Source: Alphaproteobacteria bacterium
GTDB taxonomy: Bacteria > Pseudomonadota > Alphaproteobacteria > Rhizobiales > Rhizobiaceae
Reading direction: 5' to 3'
Assembly: GCA_018823835.1 (NCBI GenBank)
Contig: JAHJHT010000009.1
Span: 1-64,000, forward strand
Length of the DNA stretch: 64,000 nucleotides
The notes below the pieces were generated by a model, which did not search any database, had not been told where the DNA came from, and saw only the letters and a list, made by a program, of their open reading frames with translations. The position numbers were made by a program, and so were the translations under genes. Shown here piece after piece: positions 36,675 to 44,673 of this stretch; within the stretch, counting starts at the first letter, position 1; every line of letters begins with the position of its first letter.

Positions 36675-37823
36675 TCAAACGTCGGGAACGCTGATGCCGG
36701 TGTTGCCGACCTTGATGCTGAGGTTGTTGCCAACGGCCGTTGCGGAGTTGGAAACGATCGGCGTGATGCCGTCGTAGCCGCCGCCGAGCCCGGCTGCACC
36801 GAAGCCGGTATAGTCGTTGAGCACGACCTGGTTGACTGAAGCTGCTGCGTTCACATTGGCGTAGCCCCACTGTGTCAGGTCAGCCACAACCGCGTGGTTG
36901 GCGGGCAGGTCCGACAGCACCGAGAAGGACGCGTTGTTGGTGACAGCCGTCGCGGAGTTCTCGACATAGGCGTTGAGAATGTCCGAAACGTTGGCAGTCG
37001 CAGTGATCGAGGCCGGCTCGATGAAGCCCGTCGCCGCCGCGACCGTCAGCAGGCCGGCCATCGAGGTGTGCTCGTTGATGCCGTCAAGCTGATTGTCGAG
37101 GACCGTCACGCCATAGGCGCCGATCAGGAAGCCGAGAGCGTCCGGGCAACCGCCATTGCTCTCGCCATCGCCGCAGGTCGGGTTGAAGCCGCCGGCTGCG
37201 AACTGCGCGTCATGCAGGTAGAGCGGCACGTCCGCCGAGATCGACTGGTTGTTGGCGACAGCCGTGGCGGCGTTTTCGACCTTCGGGAGATCGACTGCGT
37301 CAATGGTCACACCGTCACCTGGGGGAACGGTCACGTCGCCGGTGACTCGAATCTGGAAGTGCAAGTCGTTGTCGTCTTCCGTGATGTCGCCCGTTGGCAG
37401 CAAGGAGGCCGTAAGGGCGCTGTCACCATCATCGGCTCCCGGCTGCGTCATCAGTATGCAAGGTCCGGTTGCTGCATTGACAGTGCAGGGGAAGTTACCG
37501 TTTATCGAGTTATAGTTCACCGGATCGAACGTGAATGTCTCGTCAACTGAAGCGATGCCGCCTGATGTCGAGGCAGACGGGTTATTGTGCACCCCGGATA
37601 CGTTTGCGGTGGCGTTGAGGTTGCCGAAGTGGGCCTGCAGTTTCTCGACCTGCACCAGTCCGTCCGGTACCAGCGTCGTTGTGATGTAGGTATTGATCGT
37701 GACCGTCTCGTTGACGTCCTTGTCCCAGGTCCAATCGACGATCTCAAACGCGTAAGCCGGTGCACCGCCCAGCAGCGCGGCCGAGGCGGTCGCCCCGAGC
37801 AGCAGTCTCTTGTAGCGAGTCAT
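36675..37823 (-). CDS. Secreted repeat protein, HfaD-like surface adhesin candidate
   Basis: This 382-residue protein has a signal peptide (LLLGATASAALLGGAPAYA) and a mature part rich in Ala, Asn, Thr and Val. Three copies of a VxN(A/S)ATAVxNN motif occur at about residues 182-192, 287-297 and 357-367. Two related TATANVS/NATANVS segments lie near 69 and 274. The repeated short Asn-rich strands resemble those of amyloid-forming surface proteins. The gene follows hfaB with its AGGAGAG site overlapping the hfaB stop codon, so the two are translationally coupled. Assignment to HfaD rests on repeats plus synteny. Confidence 0.66.
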   Translation of the reverse strand: MTRYKRLLLGATASAALLGGAPAYAFEIVDWTWDKDVNETVTINTYITTTLVPDGLVQVEKLQAHFGNLNATANVSGVHNNPSASTSGGIASVDETFTFDPVNYNSINGNFPCTVNAATGPCILMTQPGADDGDSALTASLLPTGDITEDDNDLHFQIRVTGDVTVPPGDGVTIDAVDLPKVENAATAVANNQSISADVPLYLHDAQFAAGGFNPTCGDGESNGGCPDALGFLIGAYGVTVLDNQLDGINEHTSMAGLLTVAAATGFIEPASITATANVSDILNAYVENSATAVTNNASFSVLSDLPANHAVVADLTQWGYANVNAAASVNQVVLNDYTGFGAAGLGGGYDGITPIVSNSATAVGNNLSIKVGNTGISVPDV

Positions 37824-37833
37824 TTTCTCTCTC

Positions 37834-38730
37834 CTAAGCCTTTGGTTGAGACGCGGGTTTTGGCTTCGGATATGCCTCCGCCTTCACGTCAGTTTTCGAC
37901 TGCTTTTTCAGGTACGATGCCATGTGATCGTTCTTCACCAGGGAGCAGTCCTTACCTGCGGGAAGACCGAGGAAATCCGTCATGATCTGGTTGACAGCCA
38001 TTTCAGCGACGGAGCGCACGCCGAGCTGGAGCGGTTCGTTGCGAATCGCTCCGGCATCTAGCTCGACGAGCGTGTTGCCAAAGAAGTTGAAGACGTTGGC
38101 CTCCACCTCGTAGCCAAAGATCTGCTTCTGGAGGCTGCTGACGTAGCGGATCTGGAAGGTGCGGGCGTCGATGACGCGCAGGTCCAGCGCCACGTTGATG
38201 ATGACGGTGCGGCCGCCGCCGCCTATGCCGTTGACGAAGACCTGGGCGCCGCCCGACACGATGTTGTAGTTGAGCTCCGTCAGGGCGCCGACGATGATGA
38301 AATCGCTGGCCGGCAGCTTGCCGTAATCCGCTTCCGACCTGCTCAGCTTCTTCTGTTCGGCCAGCTTTACCTCGGCGAGCGGAATGCGCAGGTCCAGTCT
38401 TTCGACCTGGTGGACCTTCCTGGTCTTCTGCAAAGCGCTGATGACCATTTCCGACACGCCCTGGCTGAGCGCGTGGCTGTTGTTGTCGGGATCGATCTGC
38501 CCCGTCTTGTCGGAGATCTCGCCGACGGAAAAGACCGGAAGACGCGTGGCCTTGACGTCGAGATGGGCCAGAGCCTCGAGGCATTGGGAATAGGGAGTCG
38601 GATTGTCAGTAACCGCGTAGCTGAAGGCCGGCCTCACCCCTGCGGACTTGAGATCGGGCGGCATCTTTCCTGCGCAACCGGAAGCAGCCAGTACGCTCGC
38701 CAGGACCGCAACCATTGGGGCTCTGTGCAC
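37834..38730 (-). CDS. hfaB: CsgG/HfaB-family outer-membrane secretion lipoprotein
   Basis: This 298-residue protein is a predicted lipoprotein (lipobox LAASGC). It has the CsgG core: FSVGEISDKTGQ, LSQGVSEMVISALQKT, SDFIIVGALTELNYN and a glycine-rich loop before IINVALDLRVID. CsgG forms the curli secretion pore, and HfaB is its homologue for exporting the holdfast anchor proteins in Caulobacter. The C-terminal extension (about 35 residues, KPKPASQPKA) is unusual. The GTG start at 38730 has GGAGG 5 nt upstream. Neither CsgE nor CsgF is present, which favours the Hfa type. Confidence 0.85.
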   Translation of the reverse strand: MHRAPMVAVLASVLAASGCAGKMPPDLKSAGVRPAFSYAVTDNPTPYSQCLEALAHLDVKATRLPVFSVGEISDKTGQIDPDNNSHALSQGVSEMVISALQKTRKVHQVERLDLRIPLAEVKLAEQKKLSRSEADYGKLPASDFIIVGALTELNYNIVSGGAQVFVNGIGGGGRTVIINVALDLRVIDARTFQIRYVSSLQKQIFGYEVEANVFNFFGNTLVELDAGAIRNEPLQLGVRSVAEMAVNQIMTDFLGLPAGKDCSLVKNDHMASYLKKQSKTDVKAEAYPKPKPASQPKA

Positions 38731-39072
38731 GCTACCCTCCCCGTACACTGCTTTACTCGGAATCTTCTGATCCGAACTACCGACTTACAATATAAAGTAT
38801 TGAGGACTTTAGACGATATTATACATTTGAAAATGCCTATTTAGGAGGCATCCAAAATTGCCGCTTAATCATAAATATTATGACATCTATATTTTTAGGT
38901 AGGTTGTATAATCCGAAATGGGTAGTGCATGCGCGGACTCCGGTATTGCTCTTTTCTCGGAATCGGTCCATTTTGAACTGTCGGAGCGGCAGGTGCCTGA
39001 GACTTCCCGGATGCGGGGAGGCAGTTGCGGCAATATCAGTAGGCGGTTCGACGTCCACCATGGAGATGAACT
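38731..39072. promoter_or_regulatory. AT-rich divergent promoter region of the HfaB-like module
   Basis: This 342-bp gap between hfaB (leftward) and the secreted-protein gene at 39073 (rightward) is strikingly AT-rich from about 38760 to 38920, while the window is otherwise GC-rich. It holds a hairpin ATGCCT-n7-AGGCAT at 38833-38851 and many TATAAT-like strings. It probably carries both promoters and sites for the nearby LuxR-type regulator. No coding frame is convincing. Confidence 0.6.
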
Positions 39073-39555
39073 ATGCGGTTTCTAGCGTTGCTGGTCTTGG
39101 CGGCCGGTCTTTCGGGCATGCTCGTCGCGCCTTCGCATGCGCAGCAGAACAACCGGCCGTATTCGTTCGGCACGGTCGGCGGCGGCCTGGGAGGGATCGG
39201 GCCCGCCGGCCGCCAGGCGATCGTGCTGCAGAAGCTGGGCGTGGTTCCCGACAACATCTTTCGCGACTTCGACGGCTCGCTCGGCATAGCCCGGCGCGGA
39301 CCGAGCGGCGTGGTGCTGAGCACCGGCCGCAACGGCGTCGATGAGGTCGGTGTCTCCCGTGGCCGGTTCAGCCAGGGCGCCGGCGTGTTCAACAGCTTCT
39401 TCGTGAAGTATCGCGGCTCGGGCAGGGGCGCCGGTCCCGTGCAGGGGACGACGTCCGGGGCGACAATCGACAACTGGACGGACAGCGTGTTCGGTGTCGT
39501 GCGCTCCCGAGACAATACGGTCGATGGATGGACCGGGATGGTCTATTTCTACTAG
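39073..39555 (+). CDS. Secreted Gly/Arg-rich protein, unknown, near HfaB module
   Basis: This 160-residue protein has a signal peptide (FLALLVLAAGLSGMLVAPSHA). Its mature part is glycine-rich with many short strand-like segments (SFGTVGGGLGGIGPAGR, WTDSVFGVVRSRDN). It shares the AT-rich promoter region with hfaB and overlaps the stop of the convergent LuxR-type gene by 4 bp. GGAG stands 8 nt before the ATG. It may be another surface or periplasmic component of the module. The family is not recognised. Confidence 0.7.
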   Translation: MRFLALLVLAAGLSGMLVAPSHAQQNNRPYSFGTVGGGLGGIGPAGRQAIVLQKLGVVPDNIFRDFDGSLGIARRGPSGVVLSTGRNGVDEVGVSRGRFSQGAGVFNSFFVKYRGSGRGAGPVQGTTSGATIDNWTDSVFGVVRSRDNTVDGWTGMVYFY

Positions 39556-40265
39556 CTGTGCCGCGGCAGCCCCAGCGTCGCGTCGTCCCGGCCTGTTGCG
39601 TCCAGTGAGGCGATGGGAAGCATATCGGGGTCTTCCGCGCAGGCCAGGCCCCTGTGGATGCCCCAGATTGCCGCCTGGGTCCGGTTGCGGACGCCGATCT
39701 TCTTCAGGATCGTCTTGATGTGGACCTTGACGGTCGCCTCGGAAATGTCGAGCCGTTCGGCAATCAGCTTGTTGGAAGCGCCCTCGGTGAGCAGTTCTAC
39801 GACGTCGATCTCCCGCTCGGAGAGAGGGGATTCAGGCTGGGGATGGTGGCGCTCCCAGGCCAGCGCCTTGGCCGCCATGAACTGCACGAGCTGGCTCGGA
39901 TAGACCTTCTCACCGAGCGTCACCAGGTGGATGGACTGGCGAAGAGCCTCGGCCGAGATGTCCTCCAAGAGGTAGCCATCGACACCGCAGCTCATGCATT
40001 CCGCGATCTGCGGCAGGTTCATCGATCTCGCCAGCAGGATGACCAGGGGCGACGGCTCGCTGGCCTTGAGAAAGGCGACCTGCCGGTGAAAGTCTGCAAG
40101 GTCGTCGGGCTGCTGAACGAGGAGGATATCGGGGGGCGGGCTGTTGCGCTTCGCCACGTCAAGCAGGCTCGCCACCTCGTCGTCGACCGAGAACTCACTG
40201 TTCTGCAGTACGAACTTCAACCCGGAACGAAACAGGTTACTCCTGCTTACCAAGCACACCACCAC
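39552..40265 (-). CDS. LuxR-type regulator with degenerate receiver domain
   Basis: This protein of about 237 residues has a NarL/CsgD-like layout: an N-terminal receiver fold and a C-terminal LuxR helix-turn-helix (LSEREIDVVELLTEGASNKL, ATVKVHIKTILKKIGV). The receiver lacks the phosphorylated Asp (PDILLVQ, Gln51 at its place) and the conserved Lys (GYLLED, Glu101), so it is probably not phosphorylated. CsgD, the curli activator, also has a non-canonical receiver. The GTG at 40265 follows an AGGGAGGGGGG stretch; the longer frame begins with TTG. It probably controls the adjacent surface module. Confidence 0.85.
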   Translation of the reverse strand: MVVCLVSRSNLFRSGLKFVLQNSEFSVDDEVASLLDVAKRNSPPPDILLVQQPDDLADFHRQVAFLKASEPSPLVILLARSMNLPQIAECMSCGVDGYLLEDISAEALRQSIHLVTLGEKVYPSQLVQFMAAKALAWERHHPQPESPLSEREIDVVELLTEGASNKLIAERLDISEATVKVHIKTILKKIGVRNRTQAAIWGIHRGLACAEDPDMLPIASLDATGRDDATLGLPRHS

Positions 40266-40898
40266 GACATCCCCCCTCCCTGAGGGCGAGCAGCGCCTTC
40301 TAGCAGCGCCCGCTCCGAGCAAAAAATGCCACTGTTGTCGTACTGCGATACCCCAAACGGAGAAAAGTGAAGATATATTTGGTTCAAAAGATACCAGAAG
40401 TTAATCCACAAGGGAAGTTCTTCTCAATGCATGCCCGGTGGGAGGAAAAGCAACGGGCGAAACCAACTTCGTGTTATCGACTTTGGTATCGCGTGACGCC
40501 ATCTTGAAGCGCCTACAAGTTTGCTCTCATCAACTATCGATATCTGGCACCTAGACTTCGGAATCTGCCGACTGCGCACTACCAGAGATTGCAAAAGCCG
40601 ACTTCCGGGGGGGCGCCCGCGAGGCTGCGACCGGGAGGCAGGGGCCGGGGCGGCGGCAGCCATCGGGTCAGCCGTCAGCAGCGAGGATCGCACGGCGGCG
40701 CCGCGGCTTCGCCCGACGGCGAGGAACGCTGTGGGCAAGGCTCCGGGCGGCCCGCGGTCGAAAGGGGATGGCCCGCCGGGGGAAGGGTCGCGTCACGGCC
40801 GGGTATTTTGTCTAGACAATAGAAAAGGGGCGTGGCTACTATGCCCTTGGACAAGGCACTACCAGAACCTGCACAAGAACACGACAAGGGGAACTCAG
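40266..40898. other. 633-bp intergenic region upstream of the ABC importer
   Basis: This gap between the LuxR-type gene and the divergent ABC importer holds an AT-richer part at about 40320-40420, near the regulator's promoter. A GC-rich part at about 40600-40790 contains low-complexity G/C runs. The only clear signal is the 12-bp palindrome at 40808-40819. Open frames here lack ribosome-binding sites and family features, so I call no gene. Confidence 0.6.
40808..40819. promoter_or_regulatory. Palindrome TTGTCTAGACAA, candidate HutC operator
   Basis: This perfect 12-bp inverted repeat lies 79 bp upstream of the substrate-binding protein gene. It shares TGTnTAnACA with the palindrome between hutF and hutI. 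HutC is encoded at the end of this same importer operon, which would give autoregulation. Confidence 0.6.
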
Positions 40899-41849
40899 AT
40901 GAAAAAAACATGGCTCTTCGCCGCCTCCGTGGCGGCTTCGCTCGGCCTCGGCGCCGGCTCGGCCGCCGCCGACACGGCGGTCTCCATCGGCATGTCCGGC
41001 TGGACCGGCTTCGCGCCGCTGACGCTCGCCAAGGAGGCCGGCATCTTCAAGAAGAACGGCCTCGACGTGAACATCGTCAAGGTGCCGCAGGCCAGCCGCC
41101 ACCTGGCGCTCGCTTCGGGTGACATCCAGTGCGCGGCAACGACCGTCGAGACCTGGATCGTGTGGAACGCCGCCGGCGTGGCGACGACGCAGATCTTCCA
41201 GCTCGACATGTCGCATGGCGCCGACGGCATGGTGGTGCGGCCGGACATCGCCAGCATCGCCGACCTGAAGGGCAAGACGGTCGCGGCTTCGGCGCCGGGC
41301 ACCTCGCCCTATTTCTACCTCGGCTGGATCCTTGCCGAGAACGGCATGACGCTCGACGACGTGAAGGTCGTCAACATGGAGCCCGGACCGGCAGCGCAGG
41401 CATTCCTGGCCGGCCAGAACGATGCCGCCATGACCTACGAGCCCTACCTGTCGTCGGTCCGCGCCGAGCCGGAGAAGGGCAAGATCATCGCCACCACGCT
41501 CGATTACCCGGCGGTGATGGACACGTTCGGCTGCACGCCGGCCTTCCTGAAGGACAACCCGGAAGCCGCCAAGGCGCTCGCCGACAGCTATTTCGAGGCG
41601 CTCGAAATGATCGCGTCGGACAAGGACAAGTCGTTCGAGATCATGGGCGCCGACGTGAAGCAGTCGGGCGAGGATTTCGGCAAGTCGGCCGCCTACCTGG
41701 AATGGCAGGACAAGGAAGCCAACCAGAAATTCTTTGAGACGACGTTCAAGACGTTCAGCGAACAGGCCGCGGACCTGCTGCTGACGATGGGCGTCATCAA
41801 GGAGAAGCCGGACCTGTCGAGCCTCGCCGACACGTCCTACATCAAGTAA
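40899..41849 (+). CDS. ABC importer substrate-binding protein, NMT1/TauA-SsuA type
   Basis: This 316-residue periplasmic protein has a signal peptide (cleavage near SAAA-DT). It has the NMT1/THI5-like fold seen in SsuA and TauA: SIGMSGWTGFAPLTLAKE, LKGKTVAASAPGTSPYF and NDAAMTYEPYLSSV. The family binds sulfonates, pyrimidines, riboflavin precursors and similar small molecules. The operon also carries hutC, so histidine, urocanate or another imidazole compound is a candidate ligand. AAGGGGAA precedes the ATG. Confidence 0.9.
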   Translation: MKKTWLFAASVAASLGLGAGSAAADTAVSIGMSGWTGFAPLTLAKEAGIFKKNGLDVNIVKVPQASRHLALASGDIQCAATTVETWIVWNAAGVATTQIFQLDMSHGADGMVVRPDIASIADLKGKTVAASAPGTSPYFYLGWILAENGMTLDDVKVVNMEPGPAAQAFLAGQNDAAMTYEPYLSSVRAEPEKGKIIATTLDYPAVMDTFGCTPAFLKDNPEAAKALADSYFEALEMIASDKDKSFEIMGADVKQSGEDFGKSAAYLEWQDKEANQKFFETTFKTFSEQAADLLLTMGVIKEKPDLSSLADTSYIK

Positions 41850-41873
41850 TATCCCTCCCAAGGCGATAAGGCC

Positions 41874-41900
41874 CGGGCGTCCGCGACAGGCGGGCGCCCG
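41874..41900 (+). other. Hairpin between binding-protein and permease genes
   Basis: GGGCGTCCGC and GCGGGCGCCC pair over 10 bp with one G-U pair and a 5-nt loop, extended by an outer C-G pair. It lies in the 72-bp gap after the substrate-binding protein gene. Such hairpins often protect the upstream mRNA so that more binding protein than permease is made. No T-run follows. Confidence 0.55.
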
Positions 41901-41921
41901 CGACCGCGCATAGCGAGACAG

Positions 41922-42695
41922 ATGCAACCCCTGAAACCCATAAGCGCAACGACGCGGCTCCTGCTCGGACTGCTTTTCTTCGTGCTGTTCTTCGCCGGCT
42001 GGGCCTATGCCACGCTCGGCGGATTCGTCTCGAAAACCTTCCTGGCCGACCCGCTGACGATGCTGGCCGACGGCTACGATCTGATGGTCAACCAGGGTTT
42101 TGGCTACGATATCGGCATGACGGTATGGCGCGTTATCGGCGGCTTCGTCATCGCCTCGCTGGTCGCGGTGCCAGTGGGCATCGCGATGGGCGCCTACAAG
42201 CCGATCGAGGCGCTGCTCGAACCCTTCGTTTCCTTCGCCCGCTATCTGCCGGCGTCGGCCTTCATTCCGCTGCTGATCCTTTGGGCCGGCATCGGCGAGA
42301 CCCAAAAGCTGCTGGTGATCTTCATCGGCGCGGTGTTCCAGATCATCCTGATGATCGCGGTCGGCGTCGCCAATACAAGGCGCGACCTTGTCGAGGCCGC
42401 CTACACGCTGGGCTCGAGCCACAGCGGCGTGGTGCGACGCGTGCTGATCCCGGCCAACGCGCCGGATATCGCCGAGGTGCTGCGCCTCGTGCTCGGCTGG
42501 GCCTGGACCTATGTGATTGTCGCCGAGCTGATTGGCGCGTCGTCGGGCATCGGCTACATGATCATCAATTCCCAGGCGCTGCTGGCGACCGGGCAGATCA
42601 TCTTCGGCATCATCGTCATCGGGCTGATCGGGCTGATCTCGGACTTCGCCTTCAAGTCGCTGAACCGCCGGCTGTTTGCCTGGAGGCTGGCATGA
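41922..42695 (+). CDS. ABC importer permease, TauC/SsuC type
   Basis: This 257-residue membrane protein has about six transmembrane helices. The cytoplasmic EAA loop reads EAAYTLGSSHSGVVRRVLIP and contacts the ATPase. A typical LILWAGIGETQK segment precedes it. Its stop overlaps the ATPase start as ATGA. It forms the channel of the importer with the neighbouring binding protein and ATPase. Confidence 0.93.
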   Translation: MQPLKPISATTRLLLGLLFFVLFFAGWAYATLGGFVSKTFLADPLTMLADGYDLMVNQGFGYDIGMTVWRVIGGFVIASLVAVPVGIAMGAYKPIEALLEPFVSFARYLPASAFIPLLILWAGIGETQKLLVIFIGAVFQIILMIAVGVANTRRDLVEAAYTLGSSHSGVVRRVLIPANAPDIAEVLRLVLGWAWTYVIVAELIGASSGIGYMIINSQALLATGQIIFGIIVIGLIGLISDFAFKSLNRRLFAWRLA

Positions 42696-43507
42696 GCGCG
42701 GCCGACAGCACGGTGGCGGCGCCGGTGGAACTGCAGATCAAGGGCGTCGGGCGGACCTTTCCGGGCGTCCATGGCGGCAAGCCGACGGTGGCGCTGCAGC
42801 CGACCGATCTCGACATTGCGCGAAACGACTTCGTCACCGTGCTCGGGCCGTCGGGCTGCGGAAAGTCGACGCTCTTGCGCATCATCGCCGGGCTCGACAG
42901 CCCGACGACCGGCTCGGTGGCGCTGGAGGGCAAGGTGGTGCTCGGGCCGGGAGCGGACCGCGGCATGGTGTTCCAGTCCTACACGCTGTTTCCCTGGCTG
43001 ACGGTGCGCGAGAATGTCGGGTTCGGCCTGCGCGAGCGCGGCGTGGCGGAGAAGGAGCGGCGGGAGATCGTCGACAGCTATATCGACAAGGTCGGCTTGC
43101 GCGGCTTCGAGCATCATTGGCCCAAGCAGCTTTCGGGCGGCATGCAGCAGCGCACGGCGATCGCGCGGGCACTCGCCAACGACCCGAAGATCCTGCTGCT
43201 CGACGAGCCGTTCGGGGCGCTCGACAACCAGACGCGCGGGCTGATGCAGGAGCTGCTGCTCGGCATCTGGGAGCGCGAGCAGAAGACGGTGATCTTCGTG
43301 ACGCACGACATCGAGGAGGCAGTGTTCATGGCCTCGCGCGTGGTGACGATGACGGCAAGGCCCGGGCGCATCAAGTCGATCACGCCGGTCGACCTGCCGC
43401 ATCCGCGCCACTACACGATCAAGGCGACGCCGGAGTTTTCGGCACTGAGGTTGAAGCTGACCGAGGAGATCCGCAGCGAGGCGATCGCCGCGGCGGCGCA
43501 TGGCTGA
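42692..43507 (+). CDS. ABC importer ATPase, TauB/SsuB type
   Basis: This 271-residue ATPase has Walker A GPSGCGKST near residues 52-60, the Q-loop in VFQSYTLFPW, signature LSGGMQQR, Walker B ILLLDEPFGALD and the H-loop in FVTHDIEEA. This is the pattern of the nitrate/sulfonate/taurine subfamily. It overlaps the permease by 4 bp and hutC by 8 bp, so hutC is made from the same transcript. Confidence 0.95.
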   Translation: MSAADSTVAAPVELQIKGVGRTFPGVHGGKPTVALQPTDLDIARNDFVTVLGPSGCGKSTLLRIIAGLDSPTTGSVALEGKVVLGPGADRGMVFQSYTLFPWLTVRENVGFGLRERGVAEKERREIVDSYIDKVGLRGFEHHWPKQLSGGMQQRTAIARALANDPKILLLDEPFGALDNQTRGLMQELLLGIWEREQKTVIFVTHDIEEAVFMASRVVTMTARPGRIKSITPVDLPHPRHYTIKATPEFSALRLKLTEEIRSEAIAAAAHG

Positions 43508-44252
43508 CAGCGCCCGCCAGGCGGACGACGCGCCGACCGCCTCCGGGAGGCCGCTGTCGCTGCACCAGCGCATCCTCAACGACGTCGAGGGCCGCATCCT
43601 GTCGGGCGACTGGCCGCCCGGCCACCGCATCCCCTTCGAACACGAGCTGATGGCGAGCTATGGCTGCTCGCGCATGACGGTCAACAAGGCGCTGGGCGAA
43701 CTGGTGCGCAAGGGGCTGATCGAGCGGCGCCGCAAGGCCGGCACCTATGTGCGCTTTCCGCATGTGCAGTCGGCGGTTATGGAGATCAACGATTTGCGGC
43801 GCGAGGTGCAGGCGCTGGGCCTGCCCTACCGCTACAGCATCGTCGAGCGGCGCCTCAGGCCGCTGACGGAAGCCGACCGCGACCGCATCGACCTGCCGCT
43901 GCCGGCAGAGGTGCTGGAGACGGTATGCGTGCACTATGCCGGCGAGCGACCGTTCTGCCTCGAGCGGCGGCTGATCTGCCTGGCGACGGTGCCGGAGGCG
44001 GCGGGTGAAATGTTCGAGGAGGCGCCGCCCGGAACCTGGCTGCTGAGCAAGGTGCCGTGGAGCCTGGCAGAACACCGGATACGCGCCCAGAACGCGAGCG
44101 CGGCGGACGCACAGACGCTGCAGATCGCGCCGATGAGCGCCTGCCTGGTGATCGAGCGGCGCACGCGCAGCGGCGACGCGCCGATCACCCATGCGACGCT
44201 GACCTATCCGGGCGACGGCCACGAGCTGGTGGCGCAGTTCGCCAAGGGATGA
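43500..44252 (+). CDS. hutC: Histidine utilization repressor (GntR/UTRA)
   Basis: This 250-residue regulator has the GntR winged helix (LHQRILNDVEGRILSGDWPPGH, YGCSRMTVNKALGELVRKGLI, RRKAGTYV). A UTRA ligand domain follows, with HYAGERPFCLERRLI and THATLTYPGDGHELVAQF. These match HutC, which represses hut genes and releases DNA when urocanate binds. It overlaps the importer ATPase by 8 bp, about 14 kb away from the hut enzymes. The likely targets are the two TGTnTAnACA palindromes in this window. Confidence 0.9.
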   Translation: MADSARQADDAPTASGRPLSLHQRILNDVEGRILSGDWPPGHRIPFEHELMASYGCSRMTVNKALGELVRKGLIERRRKAGTYVRFPHVQSAVMEINDLRREVQALGLPYRYSIVERRLRPLTEADRDRIDLPLPAEVLETVCVHYAGERPFCLERRLICLATVPEAAGEMFEEAPPGTWLLSKVPWSLAEHRIRAQNASAADAQTLQIAPMSACLVIERRTRSGDAPITHATLTYPGDGHELVAQFAKG

Positions 44253-44265
44253 GGCGGTCGGGCGG

Positions 44266-44511
44266 CTAGTTTATGTAGACGCGGACGTAGCGGCCCTCAT
44301 AGGGCTGGTAGTAGAGGGAGCCGCATTTCCAGACGACCACGCCGCCGCTGTAGGTGGTCTTCACGCAGCCTTTCGGCAGCGTGTAGATGTAGATGTGGGT
44401 TCGCTGGACGACGACCGTTTTGGCAGAAACCGTGGCACTGCCGGCAGACAGAACGAGGGCCGAACTGCAAAGGACTGCAGCGAAGCGCTGGCGAATATTC
44501 CGGTCGGTCAT
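44266..44511 (-). CDS. Small exported protein, unknown
   Basis: This 81-residue protein has a signal peptide (FAAVLCSSALVLSAGSATVSA). The short mature part has alternating aromatic and hydrophobic residues (THIYIYTLPKGC, YSGGVVVWKCG, LYYQPYEGRYVRVYI) and two cysteines that could pair. Such YxY-rich beta proteins are common and uncharacterised in rhizobia. GGGAGGGAAG stands before the ATG at 44511. It converges on hutC. Confidence 0.7.
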   Translation of the reverse strand: MTDRNIRQRFAAVLCSSALVLSAGSATVSAKTVVVQRTHIYIYTLPKGCVKTTYSGGVVVWKCGSLYYQPYEGRYVRVYIN

Positions 44512-44673
44512 GTCTTCCCTCCCATGCACATACCAGGAATTTCGACCCGATTATGGGGACATGGGCACGGACTGGCAAGCATGATTGACGCTAGGGAATG
44601 TCTTGCGGGTGGAACGGCGGCAGGGAGACCGCGTTCAGCCCCTGTCCCAAACGCAAACGGATGGGAGAAGATC

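Noticed and set aside
40521..40898. N-terminal extension of the ABC binding-protein frame
   Set aside because: The signal peptide and ribosome-binding site fit ATG 40899; the upstream part is low-complexity and contains the palindrome.
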